This document shows positions 33,613 to 45,571 of a stretch of DNA of 64,000 nt, piece after piece. Source of the stretch: Xanthomonas cassavae CFBP 4642 (GTDB lineage Bacteria > Pseudomonadota > Gammaproteobacteria > Xanthomonadales > Xanthomonadaceae); NCBI RefSeq assembly GCF_000454545.1, contig NZ_CM002139.1, positions 169,148 to 233,147 of the forward strand, written 5' to 3'. A program made the translations under genes and the position numbers. The notes under the pieces were generated by a model. The model ran no database searches, was not told the origin of the DNA, and saw only the letters and a list, made by a program, of their open reading frames with translations. Within the stretch, counting starts at the first letter, position 1. Each line of letters opens with the position of its first letter.

Positions 33613-34284
33613 TCAGTTCAGAGCAAAGTTGACCGGGACGCGGACGCGTCCGGCGGCTTTCTGCCCGTTGACGGTGGAGGCGTTGAACTTCCACTTGCGT
33701 GCTGCGTCCATCGCGGCACGGTCAAGGTCGCGGTTGCGGCTGGACTTTTCGACCGACACGTTGGTCACGTTGCCGCTGGCATCCACATCCACGATCAGGA
33801 TGACCTCACCTTGTACACCGGCACGGAATGCTGCCGGCGGGTACTTCGGCGGGTTCATGTTCTTGGACGAGATATCGACACTGGCGCCGATGTCACTCGG
33901 CGGTTGCGGCGGAGACGGCGGGCTCGGCGGCGTGACGATATCGCTCGGACGCGGTTCGGGAACATCGACGACCGGTGCTTCCGGCGGCGGCGGAACCGGT
34001 GACGGCTTCGGCGGCGACAGATTCTTGACCGGCGGTGGCGGCTTGTCTTCCGGCGGCGGCGGCGGCGGCGGCGGCGGGGGAGGAGGCGGTGCATCCACCA
34101 GGGTCACCATGGTGGTGCGCTCCTTCTCTGCCGGAGCCTTCGGCGCCACTGCAGGGATCAGCAACATCATCAGTGCAGTGAGGTGCAGGGCAATTACAAA
34201 AGCAATACCGATAATGCGGGCCCAGCTCAGACCCTGGTTCCCGGCATCATAGTCATGCCTGTGGATAACGAGTTGTTCCGTCAT
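33613..34284 (-). CDS. tonB: TonB energy transducer
   Basis: A 223-residue protein with one N-terminal membrane anchor (ARIIGIAFVIALHLTALMMLL, carrying the important His), a proline-rich periplasm-spanning linker and a C-terminal TonB domain (NPPKYPPAAFRAGVQGEVIL, VDVDASGNVTNVSVEKSS, DRAAMDAARKWKFN). It transmits energy to TonB-dependent receptors, which are very numerous in Xanthomonas. The linker holds 13 consecutive prolines (about residues 66-78), eight encoded by tandem CCG (34051-34089), a possible slippage site. Start ATG 34284. Confidence 0.96.
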   Translation of the reverse strand: MTEQLVIHRHDYDAGNQGLSWARIIGIAFVIALHLTALMMLLIPAVAPKAPAEKERTTMVTLVDAPPPPPPPPPPPPPEDKPPPPVKNLSPPKPSPVPPPPEAPVVDVPEPRPSDIVTPPSPPSPPQPPSDIGASVDISSKNMNPPKYPPAAFRAGVQGEVILIVDVDASGNVTNVSVEKSSRNRDLDRAAMDAARKWKFNASTVNGQKAAGRVRVPVNFALN

Positions 34285-34436
34285 GCGCCAATGGCTCTTT
34301 CAGTGGGGGCCCGGATCACTGTGATGATCCCCAGGTTTTCGGACGGCTTTGACACCGCAGGAACTCCCAAGCTTATACCAATCCCGAGTCCTGTAACCAC
34401 TAAAAACACAGGGATTTCGGGGGTTTATTTTCTTTT

Positions 34437-35633
34437 TTACTTCAGGTTGATGATCTTCTTGGCGTCTTCGGGTTTTTTGACGCCCTTGGCGATTGCCTGC
34501 TGCGCGGCCTGCTTGGCCTCCGGGATGCGACCTTCCGAATGCAGCACCTTGGCCAGATTCAGATAGGTCTCGCCGTCCTTGGAAAGCGGTGCGGCCTTCT
34601 GCCAGTTCTCGATCGCCTTCGGCACGTCCTCGCTGTAGTAATACGACTGGGCCAGCGCGAGGTATGTCTGATAATCAGGCTTGAGGATGCCTTTTTGCAT
34701 ACCCTCATTGATCACCGCGATGACGTCCTTTTCCTTGTTCTCGGTGTTGGCGTAAATGGAATACAACTGCTTGTATTCCTTCTCTTCGGTCAACTGCCCG
34801 GCGGCACGCAGCTTGTCCATCACGCCCGCGGCCTTGTCCATCTGGTCGGCCTGCATGTACATGCTGGCCAGATTGAGCTGGGCCTTCTTGTCGTTCGGCG
34901 TCTTGGCGGCGAGTGCTTCGGCTGCGGCGACCGCTTCACCGGTCTGGCCGGCTTCGGCATAGGACGCCATCAGCAGCTGGTTCCAGGTGTCCTTCGGCTC
35001 GGGCGAGGCGGCGATGGCCTGCTTCAACACCGGAATCGCCTCCTTGTAGCGCTCGGCCTGGTACAGCGCCTGACCCTTGAGGATCAGGTCTTCCGGACGC
35101 TGCGACTTGCTCTCGTCCAGATACTTGTCCAGCGTGGCCAGACCCTCGGCCTGCTGGTCGTCCTGCATCTGCAGCTGGGCCAGCATCAGCATCGACTGGA
35201 ACTGGCCATTGTTGTCCAGCGCATTCAGGCCGATGGCCTGCTGCAGGTAGGTCTTGGCGCCCGCAGTGTCGTCCAGGTTGTAGGCAGCCTGCGCGGCCAG
35301 CTGTGCGGCCAGCGCCTTGTCAGCTTCGTTAGCAGCGCCATTGGCGAGGATTTCGTCAGCCTGGCTGCGGACAGCAGCATAGTCTTCACCCTTGTTGAAG
35401 GTCTCGATCAGCTTCTGCAGCTTGCTGCTCAGCTTGGACGACGGCTTGATCGTCGGCGCCTGGCGGGTGGACTGCGGATACAGCTCTTCAGCCTTGCCGC
35501 TGTTCTTGGACTTACGGTTGGCGCGCTCGGAGGAGCGGTCCGACTGCGCGACCGCATCGGTGATGACAGCCCCGCCCAGGGACGCTGCGATGAACAGGGA
35601 CAACAGGGCTTGCTTGCGGTTGAGCAGTTTCAT
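34437..35633 (-). CDS. Periplasmic TPR protein next to the TonB genes
   Basis: A 398-residue exported protein. The signal peptide ends GAVITDAVAQ. Then come a Ser/Lys-rich stretch and a series of TPR-like helical hairpins: LAAQAAYNLDDTAGAKTYLQ, ILKGQALYQAERYKEAIPVL, LASMYMQADQMDKAAGVMDK, LALAQSYYYSEDVPKAIENW and LNLAKVLHSEGRIPEAKQAA. Such proteins often sit beside TonB/ExbB/ExbD systems and are thought to scaffold complexes; direct involvement here is inference. It lies 150 bp upstream of tonB on the same strand, probably with its own promoter. Confidence 0.85.
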   Translation of the reverse strand: MKLLNRKQALLSLFIAASLGGAVITDAVAQSDRSSERANRKSKNSGKAEELYPQSTRQAPTIKPSSKLSSKLQKLIETFNKGEDYAAVRSQADEILANGAANEADKALAAQLAAQAAYNLDDTAGAKTYLQQAIGLNALDNNGQFQSMLMLAQLQMQDDQQAEGLATLDKYLDESKSQRPEDLILKGQALYQAERYKEAIPVLKQAIAASPEPKDTWNQLLMASYAEAGQTGEAVAAAEALAAKTPNDKKAQLNLASMYMQADQMDKAAGVMDKLRAAGQLTEEKEYKQLYSIYANTENKEKDVIAVINEGMQKGILKPDYQTYLALAQSYYYSEDVPKAIENWQKAAPLSKDGETYLNLAKVLHSEGRIPEAKQAAQQAIAKGVKKPEDAKKIINLK

Positions 35634-35911
35634 GTTTCACCTCGGACGAGCCGCCGTCGGGCGGTGCGAAAAGCGGAATGGAAGCTGTACGAAAAATCTG
35701 AGCCGGCAAACTTAGCAGAAAGTCCCAGTTCCCGAAAACGGTTTCCATGTTGTGGTGCGGAAAACAGGATGAACGGCACTTGCTTAGGAGCACTAACGCC
35801 ACGTCATCGGCAGTGAGCGCGTGGTTGCAGCGACGTGAGCCGACCCACGGAGAGCGAGTCGCGCCCGCCGGTACTGTAGGTGCTGCCGAGCCGCCCGCCC
35901 GGGTCGGGCGA

Positions 35912-36718
35912 TCAGCCGCACTTCGGCCTGCGCCCGGCTTGCTGCGCCTGCTGGTAGACGGGCTTGAGCTGGTTGACGTCGACCTGCAGCTCGCGGATGC
36001 GGTTGGCCGGATCGGGGTGCGTGGACAGCCATTGCGGCTGACGATTGCCGCTGGCCGCCATCATGTTCTGCCACAGGTTGACCGCCTGGGCCGGATCGAA
36101 GCCGGCCTGCGCCATCAGCCGCTGCCCGACGACGTCAGCCTCGCTTTCCTGGGTGCGCGAGCCGGGTAATAGGAACACTGTCTGCGCCGTCATGCCGCCG
36201 ACCTGATTGACCGCACTGGCCGCACCGTCGCCGTACGCCGCACCGGCCAGGGCACCGATGATCCCCAGCCCGGTCTGCGCGCCGAGCTGGCGGGTGATGC
36301 GTTCTTCGTGATGCCGCGAAATGACGTGGCCTATTTCATGCCCGAGCACGGCTGCCAGCTGGTCCTGGGTCTTGGCCACGGTGAAGATGCCGGTGTTGAC
36401 CCCGACCTTGCCGCCGGGCAGGGCGAATGCGTTGGCTTCGTCATCAACGAACAGCGCGGTTTCCCATTTGGTCTCACGCCACTGGGGCGGCAGTTGCGCC
36501 ACCAGCGCATCGACCACGCACTGGACATAGGCGTTCTGCCTGCCATCGGTGCTGACCTTCTCCTTGGCCTTGGTCTGCGCGAACGACTGCGCGCCTAACT
36601 GGTCAAGCTGTTCCTGCGACACGCCTCCCACGACCTGGCGACGGCCGGTTGGCGAGGTCGTGGTGGCGCACGCCGTCAATGCGAGGACGGCAACAACGAT
36701 CAACAGCTTGGCTTTCAT
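35912..36718 (-). CDS. M48 family metalloprotease lipoprotein
   Basis: A 268-residue lipoprotein (lipobox LTAC) of the M48 family, similar to the LoiP/BepA group. The zinc motif HEIGH (about residues 127-131) follows TQDQLAAVLG. The third ligand is the Glu in SRTQESEADVVGQRLM, the usual ExxxD pattern, and WLSTHPDPANRIREL matches the family's C-terminal STHP segment. These periplasmic proteases take part in outer-membrane quality control. ATG 36718 follows a GGGGG-containing ribosome site. Confidence 0.93.
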   Translation of the reverse strand: MKAKLLIVVAVLALTACATTTSPTGRRQVVGGVSQEQLDQLGAQSFAQTKAKEKVSTDGRQNAYVQCVVDALVAQLPPQWRETKWETALFVDDEANAFALPGGKVGVNTGIFTVAKTQDQLAAVLGHEIGHVISRHHEERITRQLGAQTGLGIIGALAGAAYGDGAASAVNQVGGMTAQTVFLLPGSRTQESEADVVGQRLMAQAGFDPAQAVNLWQNMMAASGNRQPQWLSTHPDPANRIRELQVDVNQLKPVYQQAQQAGRRPKCG

Positions 36719-37059
36719 TCGATCCCCCTGTAACCCTGGGGCCATTTTGGCAGGCTCGTCTTAACTTTTCGTCAAGCGCGCTGGAATGCCCGTAAAGACA
36801 TAGTCAACAAGAGCCCAGCGCATACCGCTGACGCGCCAGAACGGCGCATGTAGGCTGTGCTTCCGTGCCGGCCAACGCCAGCACAGGACGGTTGGATAAC
36901 GGCTAAGGCGATGGGCTGACCGGCGGCGGCGAGATCGTCGTGGGCGATTGTCGAAATGGGGTAGACGACTCACGGGATCCGGAGCGATGACCCGTCCTGA
37001 GGATGTCCGGACCCCGACGCGCCCGCAGACCGGTGGCGCGGCCATTTGGTTCGCCACGC
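36719..37059. other. Intergenic stretch between M48 and CPBP genes, nothing recognised
   Basis: About 340 bp upstream of the M48 gene and downstream of the CPBP gene, all on the minus strand. No protein-like frame, terminator or clear promoter was found. Confidence 0.5.
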
Positions 37060-37896
37060 TCAGCCGAAGCCGAAGAAATACAGCGCAGCTAAGGCCGTGG
37101 CATTGTTGATGCCGTGGGCGGCGATGGGCGCCCACAAGGTACCGGTGCGCCAGTACAACCACGCAAATGCCGCGCCCATGCTGCCGTAGACCAGCCACAG
37201 CTGGGCGATGGCCGCCGGGCCATTGCCGCTGATACCCGGCACTTCATGCACCAGCGCGAACAACACGCCACTGAGCACGACGCCCAGCCAGGGGTGACCG
37301 GCGGCCAGCAGGCGGCCGAACAGCACCCGCCGGAACAGCAGTTCTTCGTACGCCGGTGCGATCAGCACTGCAAAGACCGTCAGCGCCAGTGGCCATTGCT
37401 TGATGGCTTCTTCCATCAGCGGCAGGTTGGTCGGCACCGGCTTGATGCCCAGTGCCGAGGCCGCCACGCTGACCAGGTTGCTGACCAGGAAAACCGCCGC
37501 TGCGATCAATGCTGTCCAGCCCCAGGTAGAGGTCTGGCGCACCGCTGCGCGCGAGGCTGCCTGCTCGCTCGCGCTGGCGCGGCGGCGCCAGTAATACAGC
37601 AACACCGCCGGCGTGGCCGTGCTGAGCAGTGCGGTGAGCAATTGCGCCATCACTCCAGGCTGGCCGATCGCCGCCATGACCTCGGCCGGCGAGGGCGTCA
37701 GGCCCTGCGCCTTGGCTGCCTGCACATGGGCAATGCCGCGGAACGCGCCCCATAACGCGAAACCGGCCACGCTCAGGCTCAGCAACAGGCCGATGGCGAT
37801 CAGCGCATCGATGCCGAACCCGAGCAACACCGGCAGCAGCGGCGGCCTGTCTGCGGCGCCGGACGGCGTCGGGGAAGGGGGGAGATCTGTGCGCAT
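37060..37896 (-). CDS. CPBP family intramembrane metalloprotease
   Basis: A 278-residue multi-pass membrane protein of the CAAX protease/bacteriocin-processing (Abi, CPBP) family. The family motifs are EELLFRRVLFG (EExxxR, about residue 183), LFALVHEVPG (FxxxH) and IAAHGINNAT (HxxxN/B). In eukaryotes relatives cleave prenylated proteins; the bacterial substrate is unknown. The start at 37896 has AGGA five bases upstream; ATG 37902 is an alternative. It lies just downstream of gyrB on the same strand. Confidence 0.87.
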   Translation of the reverse strand: MRTDLPPSPTPSGAADRPPLLPVLLGFGIDALIAIGLLLSLSVAGFALWGAFRGIAHVQAAKAQGLTPSPAEVMAAIGQPGVMAQLLTALLSTATPAVLLYYWRRRASASEQAASRAAVRQTSTWGWTALIAAAVFLVSNLVSVAASALGIKPVPTNLPLMEEAIKQWPLALTVFAVLIAPAYEELLFRRVLFGRLLAAGHPWLGVVLSGVLFALVHEVPGISGNGPAAIAQLWLVYGSMGAAFAWLYWRTGTLWAPIAAHGINNATALAALYFFGFG

Positions 37897-37963
37897 CGTC
37901 ATCCTGCGAACGCCGCCTAGCCGACGCAGCACCGTAGCGCTGCGCCGCTACGACCACGGCGGC

Positions 37964-40489
<2,526 letters not shown>

Positions 40490-40520
40490 TTATACCAGTC
40501 GGCCCGCATCGGCCGTTGGC

Positions 40521-41627
40521 TCACTGCAGGGCCGCGTGCTGGAGGAGCGCACCGTGTTCCACGTGGAACCGGTGCAATACCCCCCCGGCCTCAGCCAGCC
40601 CTGGCGGCGTCTCCGTTGCCGTGATCAGTACCTGTGCCGGGGCCTGCGCCAGTCTCTGCAGCACCCTGGCCTGATGGTGTCGATCCAGCTCCGACCCAAG
40701 GTCGTCCAGCGCGATCACCGGCCATTCCCTACGTTCCTGGGCAAAGTCTTCCGCCTGAGCAAGCAGGCAAGCCAGGGCAGTCAGCTTGGCCTGGCCGCGC
40801 GACAGCGCATCCTTGCCGGGAAGCACATTGAAGTGCGGCGCCCAGTCGGCGCGGTGTGGCCCTTGCGAGGTATAGCCGTTCTGGCGATCGCGCTCGCGCG
40901 CCAGCAGCAGGGCATCTGCCAGTGACACCTCGTGACGTTTCCACCCCGGAGAGAAGTTCAGCGCAGACAGGTCGAGAGACGGGGCGATGGCAGTCACGAC
41001 CGGAATCAGGCGTTCCTGCAGTCGTTCGAGGTAGCGCAGTCGCCTGGAGGTGAGTGTTTCTCCGGACTCGGCAAGCTCATGGTCCCAGGCGTCCAGCATT
41101 CGAGGCTGCGCCCCCTGTTTGAGCAGGGCGTTGCGCTGCTTGAGTGCACGCGCGTAGCGGCGCCATAGCGAAAGGAAGTCAGGTTCCACGTGGAACAACC
41201 CCCAATCCAGAAAACGCCGACGCGGTTCGCCGCCACCGCTGATCAGGACATGGCTCCCCGGCTCGAACGTCACCACGGCAAGCGCAGCGCAGAGGGTGCC
41301 GAGCTGGGCAACATCCTCCCCGTCGAGCCGACCGGTCCATTCCTGTCCGCTATGGCGAAGGCCTGCACGCCGCGTGCGGTCCTGTGCCGTGCCGCTGTCC
41401 TCGCGCCATTCGACGAAAACCTCCAGATCGCTGGCGCCCTGCTGGATCAATCCATCGCGTACCCGGCCACGGAAGCTACGGCCGTAGGCCATCAGGTGAA
41501 GTGCCTCGAGCACGCTGGTCTTGCCTGCACCGTTGTCGCCAGTCAACAGGTTCAGCGAGCTGGCAGGGTAGAGCTCAACCGTCTCGAATCGACGAAGTCG
41601 GTGGATGGACAAGCGCACTATGTGCAT
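40521..41627 (-). CDS. recF: DNA replication and repair protein RecF
   Basis: A 368-residue SMC-like ATPase that helps load RecA at gaps. Walker A is [19 protein letters not shown] (about residues 28-46). The SMC signature region is around [19 protein letters not shown] and Walker B is [14 protein letters not shown]. The start [15 protein letters not shown] is typical. It sits between gyrB and dnaN, separated from dnaN by an unusually long gap of about 820 bp. Confidence 0.97.
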   Translation of the reverse strand: MHIVRLSIHRLRRFETVELYPASSLNLLTGDNGAGKTSVLEALHLMAYGRSFRGRVRDGLIQQGASDLEVFVEWREDSGTAQDRTRRAGLRHSGQEWTGRLDGEDVAQLGTLCAALAVVTFEPGSHVLISGGGEPRRRFLDWGLFHVEPDFLSLWRRYARALKQRNALLKQGAQPRMLDAWDHELAESGETLTSRRLRYLERLQERLIPVVTAIAPSLDLSALNFSPGWKRHEVSLADALLLARERDRQNGYTSQGPHRADWAPHFNVLPGKDALSRGQAKLTALACLLAQAEDFAQERREWPVIALDDLGSELDRHHQARVLQRLAQAPAQVLITATETPPGLAEAGGVLHRFHVEHGALLQHAALQ

Positions 41628-42012
41628 CGATCGGTGTACTCCGGGCTGTGATCCGGCGCTTCCGGTCGCAGCGGAGGATACGTGATTGGACAGGTTACGC
41701 GCAGCCAGGGCTGGCGATTGTCAGGGGATGGGCCGGGGATAACCTGGGGACAAAAAAACAGCCAGAGACCCTCACAGTAGTTGTCCACAAGCTATCAGGC
41801 CGAAAATCGGGCTTGAAGCACAGGGTTTCGTGACCTAAAAGTGGTTGAAAAACAGCTACTTGACCTACTTTTAGGTGAAATTTGTTCCTACCAACACCAC
41901 AAAGCTCTTAAGTTATTTATAGATTTAAAAGCAAATGCAGATGTGCATAAGTCAACCCTGACCACTTCTTGAGACGGCCAGGCAGACCGCGGGTGGATCC
42001 TCAATCCAATGC

Positions 42013-42034
42013 CCCCGTGTCAGCTGACACGGGG
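42013..42034. repeat. Perfect 22-bp palindrome in the recF-dnaN gap
   Basis: CCCCGTGTCAG is followed directly by its reverse complement. No T-run flanks it, so it is more like a protein-binding site or a cruciform element than a terminator. Confidence 0.8.
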
Positions 42035-42397
42035 TCGGAGGCCCTGTCTCCCATGCTTGTGAGACTTGGTTGGGCCCGATCAACCCCTCCGCCCGTCGTT
42101 TCATGTTGGCTAATCATTTGCCCAGGCAAGTTAGCAACGGAGACTTGTCTCGGTTTTCTATTCTCTTGGGTGCAGATTGGCCGTCGTGTGATGCGATCGA
42201 ATGGGTGCAGGCGATAACTGCACTTGTCAAACGACTTCACTATTGGTCGCTGCCGGGAAATCTAATCTTCAGACATCAAGTTACTGCTGTCTGGATGCAT
42301 CAATGCATGACTGCAGATACGATCGATCTCAGGACGTCTTCCGTTGTCCGAGCTCGGCTTTGTCTTCAAGAATCCCTTTTTTTGAAGCCCCGCCCAC

Positions 42398-42423
42398 AAA
42401 AAAGCCCGGATCTCGCCGGGCTT
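42398..42423 (-). terminator. Rho-independent terminator of dnaN
   Basis: On the minus strand, AAGCCCGG-cgagat-CCGGGCTT is followed by TTTT. It lies 25 bp after the dnaN stop. Confidence 0.9.
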
Positions 42424-42447
42424 CCGTGTTCCACGTGGAACGCAACG

Positions 42448-43548
42448 TCAGAGACGCAAGGGCATTACGACATGACGCGACTTCTCGCTGCTGGCCTCAC
42501 GCACCAGTGCAGACGAGTTTGCATCGCGCAGCTGGATGACGACGTGCTCGTCGCGCAGCGCGGACAGCGCATCCAGCAGGTAATTCACGTTGAAGCCGAT
42601 GGCCAGGTCATCGACCTTGGTGTCTGCCTCGATTTCTTCCTGGGCTTCTTCCTGTTCGGGGTTGTGGGCGCTGATCTTCAGCTGACCCGGCGACACTTCC
42701 ACGCGCACGCCGCGATACTTCTCGTTCGACAGAATTGCCGCACGCTGTAGCGCGGCACGCAGGGCTTCGCGATCCACCTTGACCTCGCGATCGGCGCCAA
42801 TCGGAATCACTGCCTCGTAATCCGGGAAGCGCCCGTCGATCAGCTTGGAGGTGAAAGTGACATCGCCGCGCTTGACGCGGATATGGCTCCGACCGACTTC
42901 CAGCTCTACCTCGCGATCAGCCGCCTCCAGCAAGCGCAGCAGCTCGGTCACGCCCTTGCGCGGCACGATGATCTGGCGCTTGGCACCGCCGGAATTTTCC
43001 AGCTCGGTTTCGCACAGGGCCAGCCTGTGTCCGTCGGTGGCTACGCAACGCAGCAAGCCATCGCGCAGGTCGAACAGCAGGCCGTTGAGGTAATAACGCA
43101 CATCCTGCTGCGCCATCGCGAACGCAGTGCGCTCGATCAACTCCTTCAAGCCCGCTTCCGGCACGGCGACGCGCTCGGTGGCTTCGACTTCGTCGACCGA
43201 CGGGAAGTCGTTGGCGGGAAGGGTGGCCAGCGTGAACCGGCTGCGTCCTGCCTGCACCGTCACCTTGTCGCCGGTCTGCGAGATGGTGGCGCGGCTGCCG
43301 TCGGGCAGGGCACGCAGGATGTCGAACAGCTTGCGCGCCGGGATCGTGGTTTCACCATCCTGCGCGTCTTCCACCATCGTGCGCGAGATCATTTCCACTT
43401 CCAGGTCCGTACCGGTCAACGAGACCTGGCCATCCTTCACCTGCACCAGCAGGTTTGCCAGGACCGGCAAGGTTTGACGGCGTTCGACCACATTGACCAC
43501 TTGGGCCAACGGTTTGAGGAAGGCTTCGCGCTGCAGTGTAAAACGCAT
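42448..43548 (-). CDS. dnaN: DNA polymerase III beta sliding clamp
   Basis: A 366-residue clamp that tethers polymerases to DNA. It starts MRFTLQREAFLKPLAQVVNV, contains LPVLANLLVQVKDGQVSLTG, LLFDLRDGLLRCVATDGHRL and IDGRFPDYEAVIP, and ends RHVVMPLRL, the conserved 'VMP.RL' tail next to the protein-binding pocket. Length is standard. It is downstream of dnaA by 275 bp and followed by a strong terminator. Confidence 0.99.
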   Translation of the reverse strand: MRFTLQREAFLKPLAQVVNVVERRQTLPVLANLLVQVKDGQVSLTGTDLEVEMISRTMVEDAQDGETTIPARKLFDILRALPDGSRATISQTGDKVTVQAGRSRFTLATLPANDFPSVDEVEATERVAVPEAGLKELIERTAFAMAQQDVRYYLNGLLFDLRDGLLRCVATDGHRLALCETELENSGGAKRQIIVPRKGVTELLRLLEAADREVELEVGRSHIRVKRGDVTFTSKLIDGRFPDYEAVIPIGADREVKVDREALRAALQRAAILSNEKYRGVRVEVSPGQLKISAHNPEQEEAQEEIEADTKVDDLAIGFNVNYLLDALSALRDEHVVIQLRDANSSALVREASSEKSRHVVMPLRL

Positions 43549-43823
43549 GTGGTTCCGTGCCCCTATGCTTTAAAGATAATGGATAAATCAAAAGCTTGGT
43601 GGTGATGGTAGAGCCGTTTTTAGCGGATAACCATCCTAACGCCTTGTTTCTAAAAGAACTTCAGCACCCGAAAGCCATTGGACTACTGCCCCTGGGGTCG
43701 AGGTAAAACCTGTGGATAGTTTTTCGTACGAACCGCGGCGCAACGTTATCCACAGATTCTCCCGCATTTGACCCCAACTCATCCACGCTTTTTTCCAAAC
43801 ATGGCGAAAAGCGCAGCAAACCC
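43549..43823. other. Probable oriC region (dnaA-dnaN intergenic)
   Basis: The 275-bp gap has a perfect DnaA box TTATCCACA (43746-43754), a one-mismatch box on the other strand (TGTGGATAG, 43711-43719), a weaker TCATCCACG (43779-43787) and an AT-rich block (about 43566-43595) that could unwind. Together with the divergent gene orientation around dnaA this fits a replication origin, as reported for bacterial dnaA-dnaN regions. The exact start has not been tested here. Confidence 0.65.
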
Positions 43824-45152
43824 TCACTCGCTGAGCTTGCGGATCAGCTTTTCCCAGTCCTCGCGCAGCTTGCCGTCGGCCTCCATCAGGGTGCGGATCT
43901 GCCGGCAGGCATGCAGCACGGTGGTGTGGTCGCGGCCGGCAAAGGCATCGCCGATCTCGGGCAGGCTGTGTTCGGTGAGTTCCTTGGCCAGCGCCATCGC
44001 CACCTGACGCGGGCGCGCCAGCGAGCGGGTACGGCGCTTGGACAGCAGGTCCTTCATCTGCAGACCGTAGTAGTCGGCCACGGTCTTCTGGATGTTGGGG
44101 ATGCCGATCGCCTGTTGCTGCGCGCGCAGCAGGTCGCGCAGGGTTTCCTGGGCAAATTCCACCGTGATGGCGCGTCCGGTGAAGTTGGCGCGTGCCACCA
44201 GCGTGTTGAGCGCGCCTTCCAGGTCGCGCACGTTGGAGCGCATCTTCTTGGCAATCAGGAACGCCACGTCATCCGGAATATCGGCGCCGCGTTCGCGTGC
44301 CTTGGCCAGCACGATGGCGGCGCGGGTCTCGAAATCCGGGGGGTCGATCGCCACCGACAGGCCCCAGGCCAGACGCGACTTGAGCCGCGGCTCCAGGCCC
44401 TCGACTTCGCGCGGGTAGCGATCGCAGGTCAGGATGATCTGCTGGCGGCCATCGAACAGCGCGTTGAAGGTGTGGAAGAACTCCTCCTGCGTGCGGTCCT
44501 TGCCGGCAAAGAACTGGATGTCGTCGATCAGCAGCGCATCGATCTGCTGGAACTGGCGCTTGAACTGGTCCATCGCCTTGTCCTGCAACGCCCGGATCAT
44601 CGCGCTGAAGAACTGCTCCGAGCGCAGGTACATCACCTTGGCGGCCGGATTGGCCTGGCGCAGCGCGTTGCCGGCGGCAAACATCAGGTGGGTCTTGCCC
44701 AGACCGGTGCTGCCGTACAGCAGCAGCGGGTTGTGCGCACGGTCGCCGGGTTTCTGCGCAGCCTGGATCGCCGCTGCCAGGCCGAGCTGGTTGCTGCGGC
44801 CTTCGACGAAATTGGCGAAGGTGTAGTGTGAGTCCAGGTTGCCCGCGAACGGCACGATCGGCGCGGCGATCGGCGCACTGGGCGCCGCTGACGGTGCGGG
44901 CAACGGTTCCGGCGCACGCGGCCGCGACCCCACCGCCAGTGCCACCTCGCCGTTGCCGGCGAAATAGGCCAGCAGCTCGCGGATGCGTGGCAGGTAGCGT
45001 TCGCGGACCTGGTCGACGATGAAGGCGTTCGGGGCGTACAGCACGATGCTGTCGCCGCGATCTTCGGCTTGCAGGGGTTTCAACCAGGTGTGGACATCTT
45101 CGGGCGGGAATTCGGCTTCGAGACGTTCCAGACAGCGGGGCCAAGCATCCAT
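43824..45152 (-). CDS. dnaA: Chromosomal replication initiator DnaA
   Basis: A 442-residue AAA+ initiator. Domain I ([15 protein letters not shown]) is followed by a Pro/Ala linker. Domain III has Walker [17 protein letters not shown] (about residues 145-160), Walker [13 protein letters not shown] and sensor motifs. Domain IV has the DNA-binding signature [20 protein letters not shown] with HTTV, near residue 405. The start ATG 45152 is preferred; the TTG just before it would add one residue. Adjacent DnaA boxes suggest autoregulation. Confidence 0.99.
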   Translation of the reverse strand: MDAWPRCLERLEAEFPPEDVHTWLKPLQAEDRGDSIVLYAPNAFIVDQVRERYLPRIRELLAYFAGNGEVALAVGSRPRAPEPLPAPSAAPSAPIAAPIVPFAGNLDSHYTFANFVEGRSNQLGLAAAIQAAQKPGDRAHNPLLLYGSTGLGKTHLMFAAGNALRQANPAAKVMYLRSEQFFSAMIRALQDKAMDQFKRQFQQIDALLIDDIQFFAGKDRTQEEFFHTFNALFDGRQQIILTCDRYPREVEGLEPRLKSRLAWGLSVAIDPPDFETRAAIVLAKARERGADIPDDVAFLIAKKMRSNVRDLEGALNTLVARANFTGRAITVEFAQETLRDLLRAQQQAIGIPNIQKTVADYYGLQMKDLLSKRRTRSLARPRQVAMALAKELTEHSLPEIGDAFAGRDHTTVLHACRQIRTLMEADGKLREDWEKLIRKLSE

Positions 45153-45265
45153 CAAAGTGTGATCATCTGTTGCTGGCTGCGGCGCGCAGCAAGGCGCCGT
45201 GCACGCAGCCCGGAAGTGAAAAGAGGATGGACCAGACTAGCACCGCAGGCCGGCTTTTCCCAGAC

Positions 45266-45287
45266 TTATTCACAGGTCCATCCACAG
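45266..45287. promoter_or_regulatory. DnaA-box-like pair between dnaA and rpmH
   Basis: TTATTCACA (45266-45274, one mismatch to TTATCCACA) and CCATCCACA (45278-45286, two mismatches) lie in the divergent dnaA/rpmH region, where DnaA could repress its own gene. Confidence 0.5.
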
Positions 45288-45326
45288 GATGCAGGTCTGT
45301 TCGCGATGGTCAAAGCACCACGGGAG

Positions 45327-45354
45327 TTGACCCGGCCCGATGCGGTCCTATAAA
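45327..45354 (+). promoter_or_regulatory. Sigma70 promoter of rpmH
   Basis: TTGACC (45327-45332) and TATAAA (45349-45354) are 16 bp apart, placing the start near 45361, about 30 bp before the rpmH start codon. It is one of the best promoter matches in the window. Confidence 0.8.
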
Positions 45355-45392
45355 ATTGCCGGTTCACCGTTTCCATTCATGCAGAGGGCCCC

Positions 45393-45533
45393 ATGGCCAC
45401 CAAGCGTACTTTCCAACCCAGCAACCTGAAGCGAGCACGCGACCATGGCTTCCGCGCACGTATGGCAACCGCCGACGGCCGCAAGATCCTGGCTCGCCGC
45501 CGCGCCAAGGGCCGCAAGCGCCTGAGCGCTTGA
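45393..45533 (+). CDS. rpmH: 50S ribosomal protein L34
   Basis: A 46-residue, very basic protein: [20 protein letters not shown], then [20 protein letters not shown] and RKRLSA. This is the complete L34 sequence. It leads the rpmH-rnpA-yidC cluster and its stop overlaps the first possible (TTG) codon of the rnpA frame. Confidence 0.99.
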
Positions 45534-45571
45534 TTGCCGCGCCGCTCGCTGCGGCCGAGGCAGTCCCACCC

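Larger units (their letters stand above)
41628..42447. other. Long recF-dnaN gap with AT-rich tract and palindromes
   Basis: No convincing gene. It contains a DnaA-box-like TTGTCCACA (41781-41789), a perfect 10-bp inverted repeat ACCTAAAAGT/ACTTTTAGGT (41833-41842 and 41867-41876), an AT-rich tract (about 41876-41950), a perfect 22-bp palindrome (42013-42034, arm CCCCGTGTCAG), and the dnaN terminator. It could hold recF regulatory sites or an accessory origin element. Confidence 0.6.

Noticed and set aside
41833..41876. ACCTAAAAGT inverted repeat as a terminator or riboswitch
   Set aside because: The 24-bp spacer, weak AT stem and lack of a T-run or known aptamer features do not support either; kept only as a sequence feature of the gap.
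42070..42750. Plus-strand frame across the dnaN terminator and dnaN 3' end
   Set aside because: It runs antisense into dnaN and through its terminator, with no motif.
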